A DNA stretch of 64,000 nt from Sacculina carcini (lineage: Eukaryota; Arthropoda; Thecostraca; Sacculinidae): positions 9,457,401-9,521,400 of the forward strand of contig OU696582.1 in assembly GCA_916048095.2 (NCBI GenBank), written 5' to 3'. Numbering within the stretch: position 1 is the stretch's first letter; every line of letters starts with the position of its first letter. This document shows, piece after piece, positions 1 to 11,489 of this stretch. The translations under genes were made by a program, and so were the position numbers. The notes under the pieces are model-generated. The model ran no database searches and was not told the DNA's origin. It saw only the letters and a list, made by a program, of their open reading frames with translations.

Positions 1-1153
1 AGTGTTACCTAAGTGTACCCTAAGTGTTACCAAGTGTTACCTAAGTGTTACCTAAGTGTTACCTAAGTGTTACCTAAGTGTGCCCTAAGTGTTACCTAAG
101 TGTTACCTAAGTGTGCCCTAAGTGTTACCTAAGTGTGCCCTAACTGTTACCTAAGTGTGCCCTAACTGTTACCTAAGTGTGCCCTAAGTGTTACCTAAGT
201 GTACCCTAAGTGTTACCTAAGTGTACACTAAGTGTTACCTAAGTGTACCCTAAGTGTGCCCTAACTGTTACCTAAGTGTGCCCTAAGTGTTACCTAAGTG
301 TTACCTAAGTGTGCCCTAAGTGTTACCTAAGTGTGCCTTAAGTGTTACCTAAGTGTTACCTAAGTGTGCCCTAAGTGTTACCTAAGTGTGCCCTAAGTGT
401 GCCCTAAGTGTTACCTAAGTGTTACCTAAGTGTTACCTAAGTGTTACCTAAGTGTACCCTAAGTGTTACCCAAGTGTTACCTAAGTGTTACCTAAGTGTG
501 CCCTAAGTGTGCCCTAACTGTTACCTTAGAGTGCCCTAAGTGTTACCTAAGTGTGCCCTAAGTGTTACCTAAGTGTTACCTAAGTGTGCCCTAAGTGTTA
601 CCTAAGTGTGCCCTAAGTGTTACCTAAGTGTTACCTAAGTGTGCCCTAAGTGTTACCTAAGTGTGCCCTAAGTGTTACCTAAGTGTGCCCTAAGTGTTAC
701 CTAAGTGTGCCCTAAGTGTGCCCTAAGTGTTACCTAAGTGTACACTAAGTGTTACCTAAGTGTACCCTAAGTGTGCCCTAACTGTTACCTAAGTGTGCCC
801 TAAGTGTTACCTAAGTGTACCCTAAGTGTTACCTAAGTGTACACTAAGTGTTACCTAAGTGTACCCTAAGTGTGCCCTAACTGTTACCTAAGTGTGCCCT
901 AAGTGTTACCTAAGTGTTACCTAAGTGTGCCCTAAGTGTTACCTAAGTGTGCCCTAAGTGTTACCTAAGTGTTACCTAAGTGTGCCCTAAGTGTAGCCTA
1001 AGTGTAGCCTAAGTGTTACCTAAGTGTTACCTAAGTGTTACCTAAGTGTTACCTAAGTGTTACCTAAGTGTTACCTAAGTGTTACCTAAGTGTTACCTAA
1101 GTGTTACCTAAGTGTTACCTAAGTGTTACCTAAATGTGCCCTAAGTGTGCCCT
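1..1153. repeat. Higher-order block copy (matches 20.98 and 35.41 kb)
   Basis: Positions 1-803 match 20,977-21,778 (offset 20,976, then 20,975), and the block through about 2.9 kb matches from 35,406 onward (offset 35,406, then 35,405). Shared rare variants: GTGCCTTAA at about 333, the double change CCTTAGAG at 524, ACA monomers at 741 and 840, an AGC doublet at 993, and AAATG at 1132 after a run of TAC monomers. The 1-bp offset change comes from position 469, where this copy has TTACCCAAG while the copies at 21,446 and 35,876 have the 10-bp TTACCAAG. ACA monomers sit between ACC monomers two steps away on either side. Confidence 0.88.
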
Positions 1154-2885
1154 AAGTGTGCCCTAAGTGTTACCTAAGTGTGCCCTAAGTGTTACCTAAG
1201 TGTGCCCTAAGTGTTACCTAAGTGTGCCCTAAGTGTTACCTAAGTGTGCCCTAAGTGTTACCTAAGTGTGCCCTAAGTGTTACCTAAGTGTTACCTAAGT
1301 GTTACCTAACTGTGCCCTAAGTGTTACCTAAGTGTGCCCTAAGTGTTACCTAAGTGTGCCCTAAGTGTTACCTAAGTGTGCCCTAAGTGTTACCTAAGTG
1401 TGCCCTAACTGTTACCTAAGTGTGCCCTAAGTGTGCCCTAACTGTTACCTAAGTGTGCCCTAAGTGTTACCTAAGTGTGCCCTAAGTGTTACCTAAGTGT
1501 TACCTAAGTGTGCCCTAAGTGTTACCTAAGTGTGCCCTAAGTGTTACCTAAGTGTGCCCTAAGTGTTACCTAAGTGTGCCCTAAGTTTCACCTAAGTGTT
1601 ACCTAACTGTTACCTAAGTGTGCCCTAAGTGTTACCTAAGTGTGCCCTAAGTGTTACCTAAGTGTGCCCTAAGTGTTACCTAAGTGTGCCCTAAGTGTTA
1701 CCTAAGTGTGCCCTAACTGTTACCTAAGTGTGCCCTAAGTGTTACCTAAGTGTTACCTAAGTGTGCCCTAAGTGTTACCTAAGTGTGCCCTAAGTGTTAC
1801 CTAAGTGTGCCCTAAGTGTTACCTAAGTGTGCCCTAAGTGTTACCTAAGTGTGCCCTAAGTGTTACCTAAGTGTGCCCTAAGTGTTACCTAAGTGTGCCC
1901 TAAGTGTTACCTAAGTGTGCCGTAAGTGTGCCCTAAGTGTTACCTAAGTGTGCCCTAAGTGTTACCTAAGTGTTACCTAAGTGTTACCTAAGTGTTACCT
2001 AAGTGTTACCTAAGTGTTACCTAAGTGTTACCTAAGTGTTACCTAAGTGTTACCTAAGTGTTACCTAAGTGTTACCTAAGTGTTACCTAAGTGTGCCCTA
2101 AGTGTGCCCTAAGTGTTACCTAAGTGTTACCTAAGTGTGCCCTAAGTGTGCCCTAAGTGTGCCCTAAGTGTTACCTAAGTGTGCCCTAAGTGTTACCTAA
2201 GTGTGCCCTAACTGTTACCTAAGTGTGCCCTAAGTGTTACCTAAGTGTACCCTAAGTGTTACCTAAGTGTACACTAAGTGTTACCTAAGTGTACCCTAAG
2301 TGTGCCCTAACTGTTACCTACGTGTGCCCTAAGTGTTACCTAAGTGTTACCTAAGTGTGCCCTAAGTGTTACCTAAGTGTGCCCTAAGTGTTACCTAAGT
2401 GTTACCTAAGTGTGCCCTAAGTGTTACCTAAGTGTGCCCTAAGTGTTACCTAAGTGTGCCCTAAGTGTTACCTAAGTGTGCCCTAAGTGTGCCCTAAGTG
2501 TTACCTAAGTGTTACCTAAGTGTTACCTAAGTGTTACCTAAGTGTACCCTAAGTGTTACCAAGTGTTACCTAAGTGTTACCTAAGTGTGCCCTAAGTGTG
2601 CCCTAACTGTTACCTAAGTGTGCCCTAAGTGTTTCCTAAGTGTGCCCTAAGTGTTACCTAAGTGTTACCTAAGTGTGCCCTAAGTGTTACCTAAGTGTGC
2701 CCTAAGTGTTACCTAAGTGTTACCTAAGTGTGCCCTAAGTGTTACCTAAGTGTGCCCTAAGTGTTACCTAAGTGTGCCCTAAGTGTTACCTAAGTGTTAC
2801 CTAAGTGTTACCTAAGTGTACCCTAAGTGTTACCTAAGTGTACCCTAAGTGTTACCTAAGTGTACCCTAAGTGTTACCTAAGTGT

Positions 2886-3056
2886 TACCTAAGTGTTACC
2901 TAAGTGTTACCTAAGTGTGCCCTAAGTGTGCCCTAAGTGTGCCCTAAGTGTTACCTAAGTGTTACCTAAGTGTGCCCTAAGTGTTACCTAAGTGTTACCT
3001 AAGTGTGCCCTAAGTGTTACCTAAGTGTTACCTAAGTGTGCCCTAAGTGTTACCTA
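2886..3056. repeat. 165-bp (15-monomer) insertion relative to the 27.7-kb copy
   Basis: The duplicated block changes offset from 24,800 to 24,635 here, so this copy holds 165 bp, exactly 15 monomers, that the copy near 27,690 lacks. The exact breakpoints cannot be placed because the ends are the same repeat. Against the copy at 38.2 kb the difference is 176 bp, 16 monomers. Confidence 0.8.
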
Positions 3057-3216
3057 AGTGTGCCCTAAGTGTAGCCTAAGTGTAGCCTAAGTGTTACCTA
3101 AGTGTTACCTAAGTGTACCCTAAGTGTTACCAAGTGTTACCTAAGTGTTACCTAAGTGTTACCTAAGTGTTACCTAAGTGTTACCTAAGTGTTACCTAAG
3201 TGTTACCTAAGTGTGC

Positions 3217-4303
3217 CCTAAGTGTGCCCTAAGTGTGCCCTAAGTGTTACCTAAGTGTTACCTAAGTGTGCCCTAAGTGTTACCTAAGTGCGCCCTAACT
3301 GTTACCTAAGTGTGCCCTAACTGTTACCTAAGTGTGCCCTAAGTGTTACCTAAGTGTACCCTAAGTGTTACCTAAGTGTACCCTAAGTGTTAACTAAGTG
3401 TACCCTAAGTGTTACCTAAGTGTTACCTAAGTGTGCCCTAAGTGTTACCTAAGTGTTACCTAAGTGTGCCCTAAGTGTAGCCTAAGTGTAGCCTAAGTGT
3501 TACCTAAGTGTTACCTAAGTGTTACCTAAGTGTGCCCTAAGTGTGCCCTAAGTGTTACCTAAGTGTACCCTAAGTGTTACCTAAGTGTGCCCTAACTGTT
3601 ACCTAAGTGTGCCCTAAGTGTTACCTAAGTGTTACCTAAGTGTGCCCTAAGTGTTACCTAAGTGTGCCCTAAGTGTAGCCTAAGTGTAGCCTAAGTGTTA
3701 CCTAAGTGTTACCTAAGTGTTACCTAAGTGTTACCTAAGTGTTACCTAAGTGTTACCTAAGTGTGCCCTAAGTGTTACCTAAGTGTGCTCTAAGTGTTAC
3801 CTAAGTGTGCCCTAAGTGTTACCTAAGTGTGCCCTAAGTGTTACCTAAGTGTGCCCTAAGTGTTACCTAAGTGTTACCCAAGTGTTACCTAAGTGTTACC
3901 TAAGTGTGCCCTAAGTGTTACCTAAGTGTGCCCTAACTGTTACCTAAGTGTGCCCTAAGTGTTACCTAAGTGTGCCCTAAGTGTTACCTAAGTGTTACCT
4001 AAGTGTTACCTAAGTGTGCCCTAACTGTTACCTAAGTGTGCCCTAAGTGTTACCTAAGTGTTACCTATGTGTGCCCTAAGTGTTACCTAAGTGTTACCTA
4101 AGTGTGCCCTAAGTGTTACCTAAGTGTGCCCTAAGTGTTACCTAAGTGTGCCCTAAGTGTTACCTAAGTGTACCCTAAGTGTTACCTAAGTGTGCCCTAA
4201 GTGTTACCTAAGTGTGCCCTAAGTGTTACCTAAGTGTGCCCTAAGTGTTACCTAAGTGTGCCCTAAGTGTTACCTAAGTGTGCCCTAACTGTTACCTAAG
4301 TGT
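3217..4303. repeat. 1.09-kb sub-block, copies at 6,657, 16,467 and 18.4 kb
   Basis: This sub-block recurs at 6,657-7,743 (offset 3,440) and again about 9,810 bp beyond that, and near 18.4-19.5 kb. Shared markers are the GCGCCCTAACTG variant (3290, 6730, 16,540, 18,484), TTAACTAA (3390, 6830), AGC doublets and TATGTG (4066, 7506, 17,316, 19,260). The part from about 3,790 to 4,622 is identical, line by line, to 22,390-23,222 at offset 18,600. Confidence 0.87.
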
Positions 4304-5589
4304 GCCCTAAGTGTGCCCTAACTGTTACCCAAGTGTGCCCTAAGTGTTACCTAAGTGTGCCCTAAGTGTTACCTAAGTGTTACCTAAGTGTGCCCTAAGT
4401 GTTACCTAAGTGTGCCCTAAGTGTTACCTAAGTGTGCCCTAAGTGTTACCTAAGTGTGCCCTAAGTTTTACCTAAGTGTTACCTAACTGTTACCTAAGTG
4501 TGCCCTAAGTGTTACCTAAGTGTGCCCTAAGTGTTACCTAAGTGTGCCCTAAGTGTTACCTAAGTGTGCCCTAAGTGTTACCTAAGTGTGCCCTAACTGT
4601 TACCTAAGTGTGCCCTAAGTGTTACCTAAGTGTGCCCTAAGTGTTACCTAAGTGTGCCCTAAGTGTTACCTAAGTGTGCCCTAAGTGTTACCTAAGTGTG
4701 CCCTAAGTGTTACCTAAGTGTGCCCTAAGTGTTACCTAAGTGTGCCCTAAGTGTTACCTAAGTGTTACCTAAGTGTACCCTAAGTGTTACCAAGTGTTAC
4801 CTAAGTGTTACCTAAGTGTTACCTAAGTGTTACCTAAGTGTGCCCTAAGTGTTACCTAAGTGTTACCTAAGTGTGCCCTAAGTGTGCCCTAAGTGTTACC
4901 TAAGTGTGCCCTAACTGTTACCTAAGTGTGCCCTAACTGTTACCTAAGTGTGCCCTAAGTGTTACCTAAGTGTACCCTAAGTGTTACCTAAGTGTACACT
5001 AAGTGTTACCTAAGGGTACCCTAAGTGTGCCCTAACTGTTACCTAAGTGTGCCCTAAGTGTTACCTAAGTGTTACCTAAGTGTGCCCTAAGTGTTACCTA
5101 AGTGTGCCCTAAGTGTTACCTAAGTGTGCCCTAAGTGTTACCTAAGTGTGCCCTAACTGTTACCTAAGTGTGCCCTAAGTGTTACCTAAGTGTTACCTAA
5201 GTGTGCCCTAAGTGTTACCTAAGTGTTACCTAAGTGTGCCCTAAGTGTTACCTAAGTGTGCCCTAAGTGTTACCTAAGTGTGCCCTAAGTGTTACCTAAG
5301 TGTTACCTAACTGTTACCTAAGTGTGCCCTAAGTGTTACCTAAGTGTGCCCGAAGTGTTACCCAAGTGTGCCCTAAGTGTTACCTAAGTGTGCCCTAAGT
5401 GTTACCTAAGTGTGCCCTAACTGTTACCTAAGTGTGCCCTAAGTGTGCCCTAACTGTTACCTAAGTGTGCCCTAAGTGTTACCTAAGTGTGCCCTAACTG
5501 TTACCTAAGTGTGCCCTAAGTGTTACCTAAGTGTTACCTAAGTGTGCCCTAAGTGTAGCCTAAGTGTAGCCTAAGTGTTACCTAAGTGT

Positions 5590-8354
5590 GCCCTAAGTGT
5601 TACCTAAGTGTGCCCTAAGTGTTACCTAAGTGTGCCCTAACTGTTACCTAAGTGTGCCCTAAGTGTTACCTAAGTGTTACCTAAGTGTGCCCTAAGTGTT
5701 ACCTAAGTGTGCCCTAAGTGTTACCTAAGTGTGCCCTAAGTGTTACCTAAGTGTGCCCTAAGTGTTACCTAAGTGTGCCCTAAGTGTTACCTAAGTGTGC
5801 CCTAAGTGTTACCTAAGTGTTACCTAAGTGTTACCTAAGTGTTACCTAAGTGTGCCCTAAGTGTGCCCTAAGTGTTACCTAAGTGTTACCTAAGTGTGCC
5901 CTAAGTGTTACCTAAGTGTGCCCTAAGTGTTACCTAAGTGTGCCCTAAGTGTTACCTAAGTGTGCCCTAAGTGTGCCCTAAGTGTTACCTAAGTGTTACC
6001 TAAGTGTTACCTAAGTGTTACCTAAGTGTGCCCTAAGTGTTACCTAAGTGTGCCCTAAGTGTTACCTAAGTGTGCCCTAACTGTTACCTAAGTGTGCCCT
6101 AAGTGTTACCTAAGTGTGCCCTAAGTGTTACCTAAGTGTGCCCTAAGTGTTACCTAAGTGTGCCCTAAGTGTTACCTAAGTGTGCCCTAAGTGTTACCTA
6201 AGTGTGCCCTAAGTGTTACCTAAGTGTGCCCTAAGTGTTACCTAAGTGTTACCTAAGTGTACCCTAAGTGTTACCAAGTGTTACCTAAGTGTTACCTAAG
6301 TGTTACCTAAGTGTTACCTAAGTGTGCCCTAAGTGTTACCTAAGTGTTACCTAAGTGTGCCCTAAGTGTGCCCTAAGTGTTACCTAAGTGTTACCTAAGT
6401 GTGCCCTAAGTGTTACCTAAGTGTGCCCTAAGTGTTACCTAAGTGTGCCCTAAGTGTTACCTAAGTGTGCCCTAAGTGTGCCCTAAGTGTTACCTAAGTG
6501 TTACCTAAGTGTTACCTAAGTGTTACCTAAGTGTACCCTAAGTGTTACCAAGTGTTACCTAAGTGTTACCTAAGTGTTACCTAAGTGTTACCTAAGTGCT
6601 ACCTAAGTGTTACCTAAGTGTTACCTAAGTGTTACCTAAGTGTTACCTAAGTGTTACCTAAGTGTGCCCTAAGTGTGCCCTAAGTGTTACCTAAGTGTTA
6701 CCTAAGTGTGCCCTAAGTGTTACCTAAGTGCGCCCTAACTGTTACCTAAGTGTGCCCTAACTGTTACCTAAGTGTGCCCTAAGTGTTACCTAAGTGTACC
6801 CTAAGTGTTACCTAAGTGTACCCTAAGTGTTAACTAAGTGTACCCTAAGTGTTACCTAAGTGTTACCTAAGTGTGCCCTAAGTGTTACCTAAGTGTTACC
6901 TAAGTGTGCCCTAAGTGTAGCCTAAGTGTAGCCTAAGTGTTACCTAAGTGTTACCTAAGTGTTACCTAAGTGTGCCCTAAGTGTGCCCTAAGTGTTACCT
7001 AAGTGTACCCTAAGTGTTACCTAAGTGTGCCCTAACTGTTACCTAAGTGTGCCCTAAGTGTTACCTAAGTGTTACCTAAGTGTGCCCTAAGTGTTACCTA
7101 AGTGTGCCCTAAGTGTAGCCTAAGTGTAGCCTAAGTGTTACCTAAGTGTTACCTAAGTGTTACCTAAGTGTTACCTAAGTGTTACCTAAGTGTTACCTAA
7201 GTGTGCCCTAAGTGTTACCTAAGTGTGCTCTAAGTGTTACCTAAGTGTGCCCTAAGTGTTACCTAAGTGTGCCCTAAGTGTTACCTAAGTGTGCCCTAAG
7301 TGTTACCTAAGTGTTACCCAAGTGTTACCTAAGTGTTACCTAAGTGTGCCCTAAGTGTTACCTAAGTGTGCCCTAACTGTTACCTAAGTGTGCCCTAAGT
7401 GTTACCTAAGTGTGCCCTAAGTGTTACCTAAGTGTTACCTAAGTGTTACCTAAGTGTGCCCTAACTGTTACCTAAGTGTGCCCTAAGTGTTACCTAAGTG
7501 TTACCTATGTGTGCCCTAAGTGTTACCTAAGTGTTACCTAAGTGTGCCCTAAGTGTTACCTAAGTGTGCCCTAAGTGTTACCTAAGTGTGCCCTAAGTGT
7601 TACCTAAGTGTACCCTAAGTGTTACCTAAGTGTGCCCTAAGTGTTACCTAAGTGTGCCCTAAGTGTTACCTAAGTGTGCCCTAAGTGTTACCTAAGTGTG
7701 CCCTAAGTGTTACCTAAGTGTGCCCTAACTGTTACCTAAGTGTTACCTAAGTGTGCCCTAAGTGTGCCCTAAGTGTTACCTAAGTGTTACCTAAGTGTGC
7801 CCTAAGTGTTACCTAAGTGTGCCCTAAGTGTTACCTAAGTGTGCCCTAAGTGTTACCTAAGTGTGCCCTAAGTGTGCCCTAAGTGTTACCTAAGTGTTAC
7901 CTAAGTGTTACCTAAGTGTTCCCTAAGTGTGCCCTAAGTGTTACCTAAGTGTTACCTAAGTGTTACCTAAGTGTTACCTAAGTGTTACCGAAGTGTACCC
8001 TAAGTGTTACCAAGTGTTACCTAAGTGTTACCTAAGTGTTACCTAAGTGTTACCTAAGTGCTACCTAAGTGTTACCTAAGTGTTACCTAAGTGTTACCTA
8101 AGTGTTACCTAAGTGTTACCTAAGTGTGCCCTAAGTGTGCCCTAAGTGTGCCCTAAGTGTTACCTAAGTGTTACCTAAGTGTGCCCTAAGTGTGCCCTAA
8201 GTGTTACCTAAGTGCGCCCTAACTGTTACCTAAGTGTGCCCTAACTGTTACCTAAGTGTGCCCTAAGTGTTACCTAAGTGTACCCTAAGTGTTACCTAAG
8301 TGTACCCTAAGTGTTAACTAAGTGTACCCTAAGTGTTACCTAAGTGTTACCTAA
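5590..8354. repeat. Patchwork with a ~1,462-bp tandem duplication
   Basis: After the block shared with 30.2 kb ends, 5.6-6.5 kb is mostly TAC-GCC dimers with an occasional CTG-start monomer. From about 6.5 kb a tandem pair begins: TACCAAG at 6,549 and 8,011 and GTGCTACC at 6,598 and 8,060 are both 1,462 bp apart, while GCGCCC (6,730 and 8,214) and TTAACTAA (6,830 and 8,314) are 1,484 bp apart, two monomers more. 6,657-7,743 is the copy of 3,217-4,303. A CCGAAG variant at 7,989 also occurs at 42.3, 44.3 and 45.9 kb. Confidence 0.82.
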
Positions 8355-11300
8355 GTGTGCCCTAAGTGTTACCTAAGTGTTACCTAAGTGTTACCTAAGT
8401 GTAGCCTAAGTGTAGCCTAAGTGTTACCTAAGTGTTACCTAAGTGTTACCTAAGTGTGCCCTAAGTGTTACCTAAGTGTGCCCTAAGTGTGCCCTAAGTG
8501 TTACCTAAGTGTACCCTAAGTGTTACCTAAGTGTGCCCTAACTGTTACCTAAGTGTGCCCTAAGTGTTACCTAAGTGTTACCTAAGTGTGCCCTAACTGT
8601 TACCTAAGTGTGCCCTAACTGTTACCTAAGTGTGCCCTAAGTGTTACCTAAGGGTACCCTAAGTGTTACCTAAGTGTACCCTAAGTGTTACCTAAGTGTT
8701 ACCTAAGTGTGCCCTAAGTGTTACCTAAGTGTTACCTAAGTGTGCCCTAAGTGTAGCCTAAGTGTAGCCTAAGTGTTACCTAAGTGTTACCTAAGTGTTA
8801 CCTAAGTGTTACCTAAGTGTTACCTAAGTGTTACCTAAGTGTTACCTAAGTGTTACCTAAGTGTTACCTAAGTGTTACCTAAGTGTTACCTAAGTGTTAC
8901 CTAAATGTGCCCTAAGTGTGCCCTAAGTGTGCCCTAAGTGTTACCTAAGTGTGCCCTAAGTGTTACCTAAGTGTGCCCTAAGTGTTACCTAAGTGTGCCC
9001 TAAGTGTTACCTAAGTGTGCCCTAAGTGTTACCTAAGTGTGCCCTAAGTGTTACCTAAGTGTGCCCTAAGTGTTACCTAAGTGTGCCCTAAGTGTTACCT
9101 AAGTGTGCCCTAAGTGTTACCTAAGTGTGCCCTAAGTGTTACCTAAGTGTTACCTAAGTGTTACCTAACTGTGCCCTAAGTGTTACCTAAGTGTGCCCTA
9201 AGTGTTACCTAAGTGTGCCCTAAGTGTTACCTAAGTGTGCCCTAAGTGTTACCTAAGTGTGCCCTAACTGTTACCTAAGTGTGCCCTAAGTGTGCCCTAA
9301 CTGTTACCTAAGTGTGCCCTAAGTGTTACCTAAGTGTGCCCTAAGTGTTACCTAAGTGTTACCTAAGTGTGCCCTAAGTGTTACCTAAGTGTTACCTAAG
9401 TGTTACCTAAATGTGCCCTAAGTGTGCCCTAAGTGTGCCCTAAGTGTTACCTAAGTGTGCCCTAAGTGTTACCTAAGTGTGCCCTAAGTGTTACCTAAGT
9501 GTGCCCTAAGTGTTACCTAAGTGTGCCCTAAGTGTTACCTAAGTGTGCCCTAAGTGTTACCTAAGTGTGCCCTAAGTGTTACCTAAGTGTGCCCTAAGTG
9601 TTACCTAAGTGTGCCCTAAGTGTTACCTAAGTGTTACCTAAGTGTTACCTAACTGTGCCCTAAGTGTTACCTAAGTGTGCCCTAAGTGTTACCTAAGTGT
9701 GCCCTAAGTGTTACCTAAGTGTGCCCTAAGTGTTACCTAAGTGTGCCCTAAGTGTTACCTAAGTGTGCCCTAAGTTTCACCTAAGTGTTACCTAACTGTT
9801 ACCTAAGTGTGCCCTAAGTGTTACCTAAGTGTGCCCTAAGTGTTACCTAAGTGTGCCCTAAGTGTTACCTAAGTGTGCCCTAAGTGTTACCTAAGTGTTA
9901 CCTAAGTGTTACCTAAGTGTGCCCTAAGTTTTACCTAAGTGTGCCCTAAGTGTTACCTAAGTGTGCCCTAAGTGTTACCTAAGTGTGCCCTAAGTGTTAC
10001 CTAAGTGTTACCCAAGTGTTACCTAAGTGTTACCTAAGTGTGCCCTAAGTGTTACCTAAGTGTGCCCTAACTGTTACCTAAGTGTGCCCTAACTGTTACC
10101 TAAGTGTGCCCTAAGTGTTACCTAAGTGTGCCCTAAGTGTTACCTAAGTGTGCCCTAAGTGTTACCTAAGTGTGCCCTAAGTGTTACCTAAGTGTGCCCT
10201 AAGTGTTACCTAAGTGTTACCTAAGTGTTACCTAAGTGTTACCTAAGTGTGCCCTAAGTTTCACCTAAGTGTTACCTAACTGTTACCTAAGTGTGCCCTA
10301 AGTGTAGCCTAAGTGTAGCCTAAGTGTTACCTAAGTGTTACCTAAGTGTTACCTAAGTGTTACCTAAGTGTTACCTAAGTGTTACCTAAGTGTGCCCTAA
10401 GTGTGCCCTAAGTGTTACCTAAGTGTACCCTAAGTGTTTCCTAAGTGTGCCCTAACTGTTACCTAAGTGTGCCCTAAGTGTTACCTAAGTGTTACCTAAG
10501 TGTGCCCTAACTGTTACCTAAGTGTGCCCTAACTGTTACCTAAGTGTGCCCTAAGTGTTACCTAAGGGTACCCTAAGTGTTACCTAAGTGTACCCTAAGT
10601 GTTACCTAAGTGTTACCTAAGTGTGCCCTAAGTGTTACCTAAGTGTTACCTAAGTGTGCCCTAAGTGTAGCCTAAGTGTAGCCTAAGTGTTACCTAAGTG
10701 TTACCTAAGTGTGCCCTAAGTGTTACCTAAGTGTGCCCTAAGTGTTACCTAAGTGTGCCCTAAGTGTTACCTAAGTGTACCCTAAGTGTTACCTAAGTGT
10801 GCCCTAAGTGTTACCTAAGTGTGCCCTAAGTGTTACCTAAGTGTGCCCTAAGTGTTACCTAAGTGTGCCCTAAGTGTTACCTAAGTGTGCCCTAACTGTT
10901 ACCTAAGTGTTACCTAAGTGTGCCCTAAGTGTGCCCTAAGTGTTACCTAAGTGTTACCTAAGTGTGCCCTAAGTGTTACCTAAGTGTGCCCTAAGTGTTA
11001 CCTAAGTGTGCCCTAACTGTTACCTAAGTGTGCCCTAACTGTTACCTAAGTGTGCCCTAAGTGTTACCTAAGTGTGCCCTAAGTGTTACCTAAGTGTGCC
11101 CTAAGTGTTACCTAAGTGTGCCCTAAGTGTTACCTAAGTGTGCCCTAAGTGTTACCTAAGTGTTACCTAAGTGTTACCTAAGTGTTACCTAAGTGTGCCC
11201 TAAGTTTCACCTAAGTGTTACCTAACTGTTACCTAAGTGTGCCCTAAGTGTAGCCTAAGTGTAGCCTAAGTGTTACCTAAGTGTTACCTAAGTGTTACCT

Positions 11301-11489
11301 AAGTGTTACCTAAGTGTTACCTAAGTGTTACCTAAGTGTGCCCTAAGTGTGCCCTAAGTGTTACCTAAGTGTACCCTAAGTGTTACCTAAGTGTGCCCTA
11401 ACTGTTACCTAAGTGTGCCCTAAGTGTTACCTAAGTGTTACCTAAGTGTGCCCTAACTGTTACCTAAGTGTGCCCTAACTGTTACCTAA
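8355..11489. repeat. 3,135-bp higher-order repeat, copy 1
   Basis: Every rare marker checked recurs 3,135 bp later, exactly 285 monomers: AGC doublet 8,401 and 11,536; AAGGGTACC 8,650 and 11,785; AAATG 8,903 and 12,038; AAATG 9,409 and 12,544; GTTTCAC 9,774 and 12,909; GTTTCAC 10,258 and 13,393; AAGGG 10,564 and 13,699. The directly matching part is 8,355 to about 10,710. Inside it are shorter periods: 484 bp (GTTTCAC 9,774 to 10,258) and 946 bp (10,258 to 11,204), both multiples of 11. No 10-bp monomer occurs, so phase is perfect. Confidence 0.92.

Larger units (their letters stand above)
1154..5589. repeat. 4.4-kb block duplicated at 25,954-30,224
   Basis: Collinear with 25,954-27,696 at offset 24,800, then with 27,691-30,224 at offset 24,635. 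Matching rare variants include GCCGTAA (1919 and 26,719), TACCTACG (2321 and 27,121), GTTTCC (2631 and 27,431), GCGCCC (3290 and 27,925), TTAACTAA (3390 and 28,025), GCTCTAA (3787 and 28,422), TATGTG (4066 and 28,701), GTTTTACC (4465 and 29,100), CCCGAAG (5349 and 29,984) and an AGC doublet (5555 and 30,190). The match stops at 1153 on the left and 5589 on the right. A substitution separates GGGTACCC near 5,015 from GTGTACCC in the other copy. The first half also matches 36.5-38.3 kb at offset 35,405, later 35,383. Confidence 0.9.
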
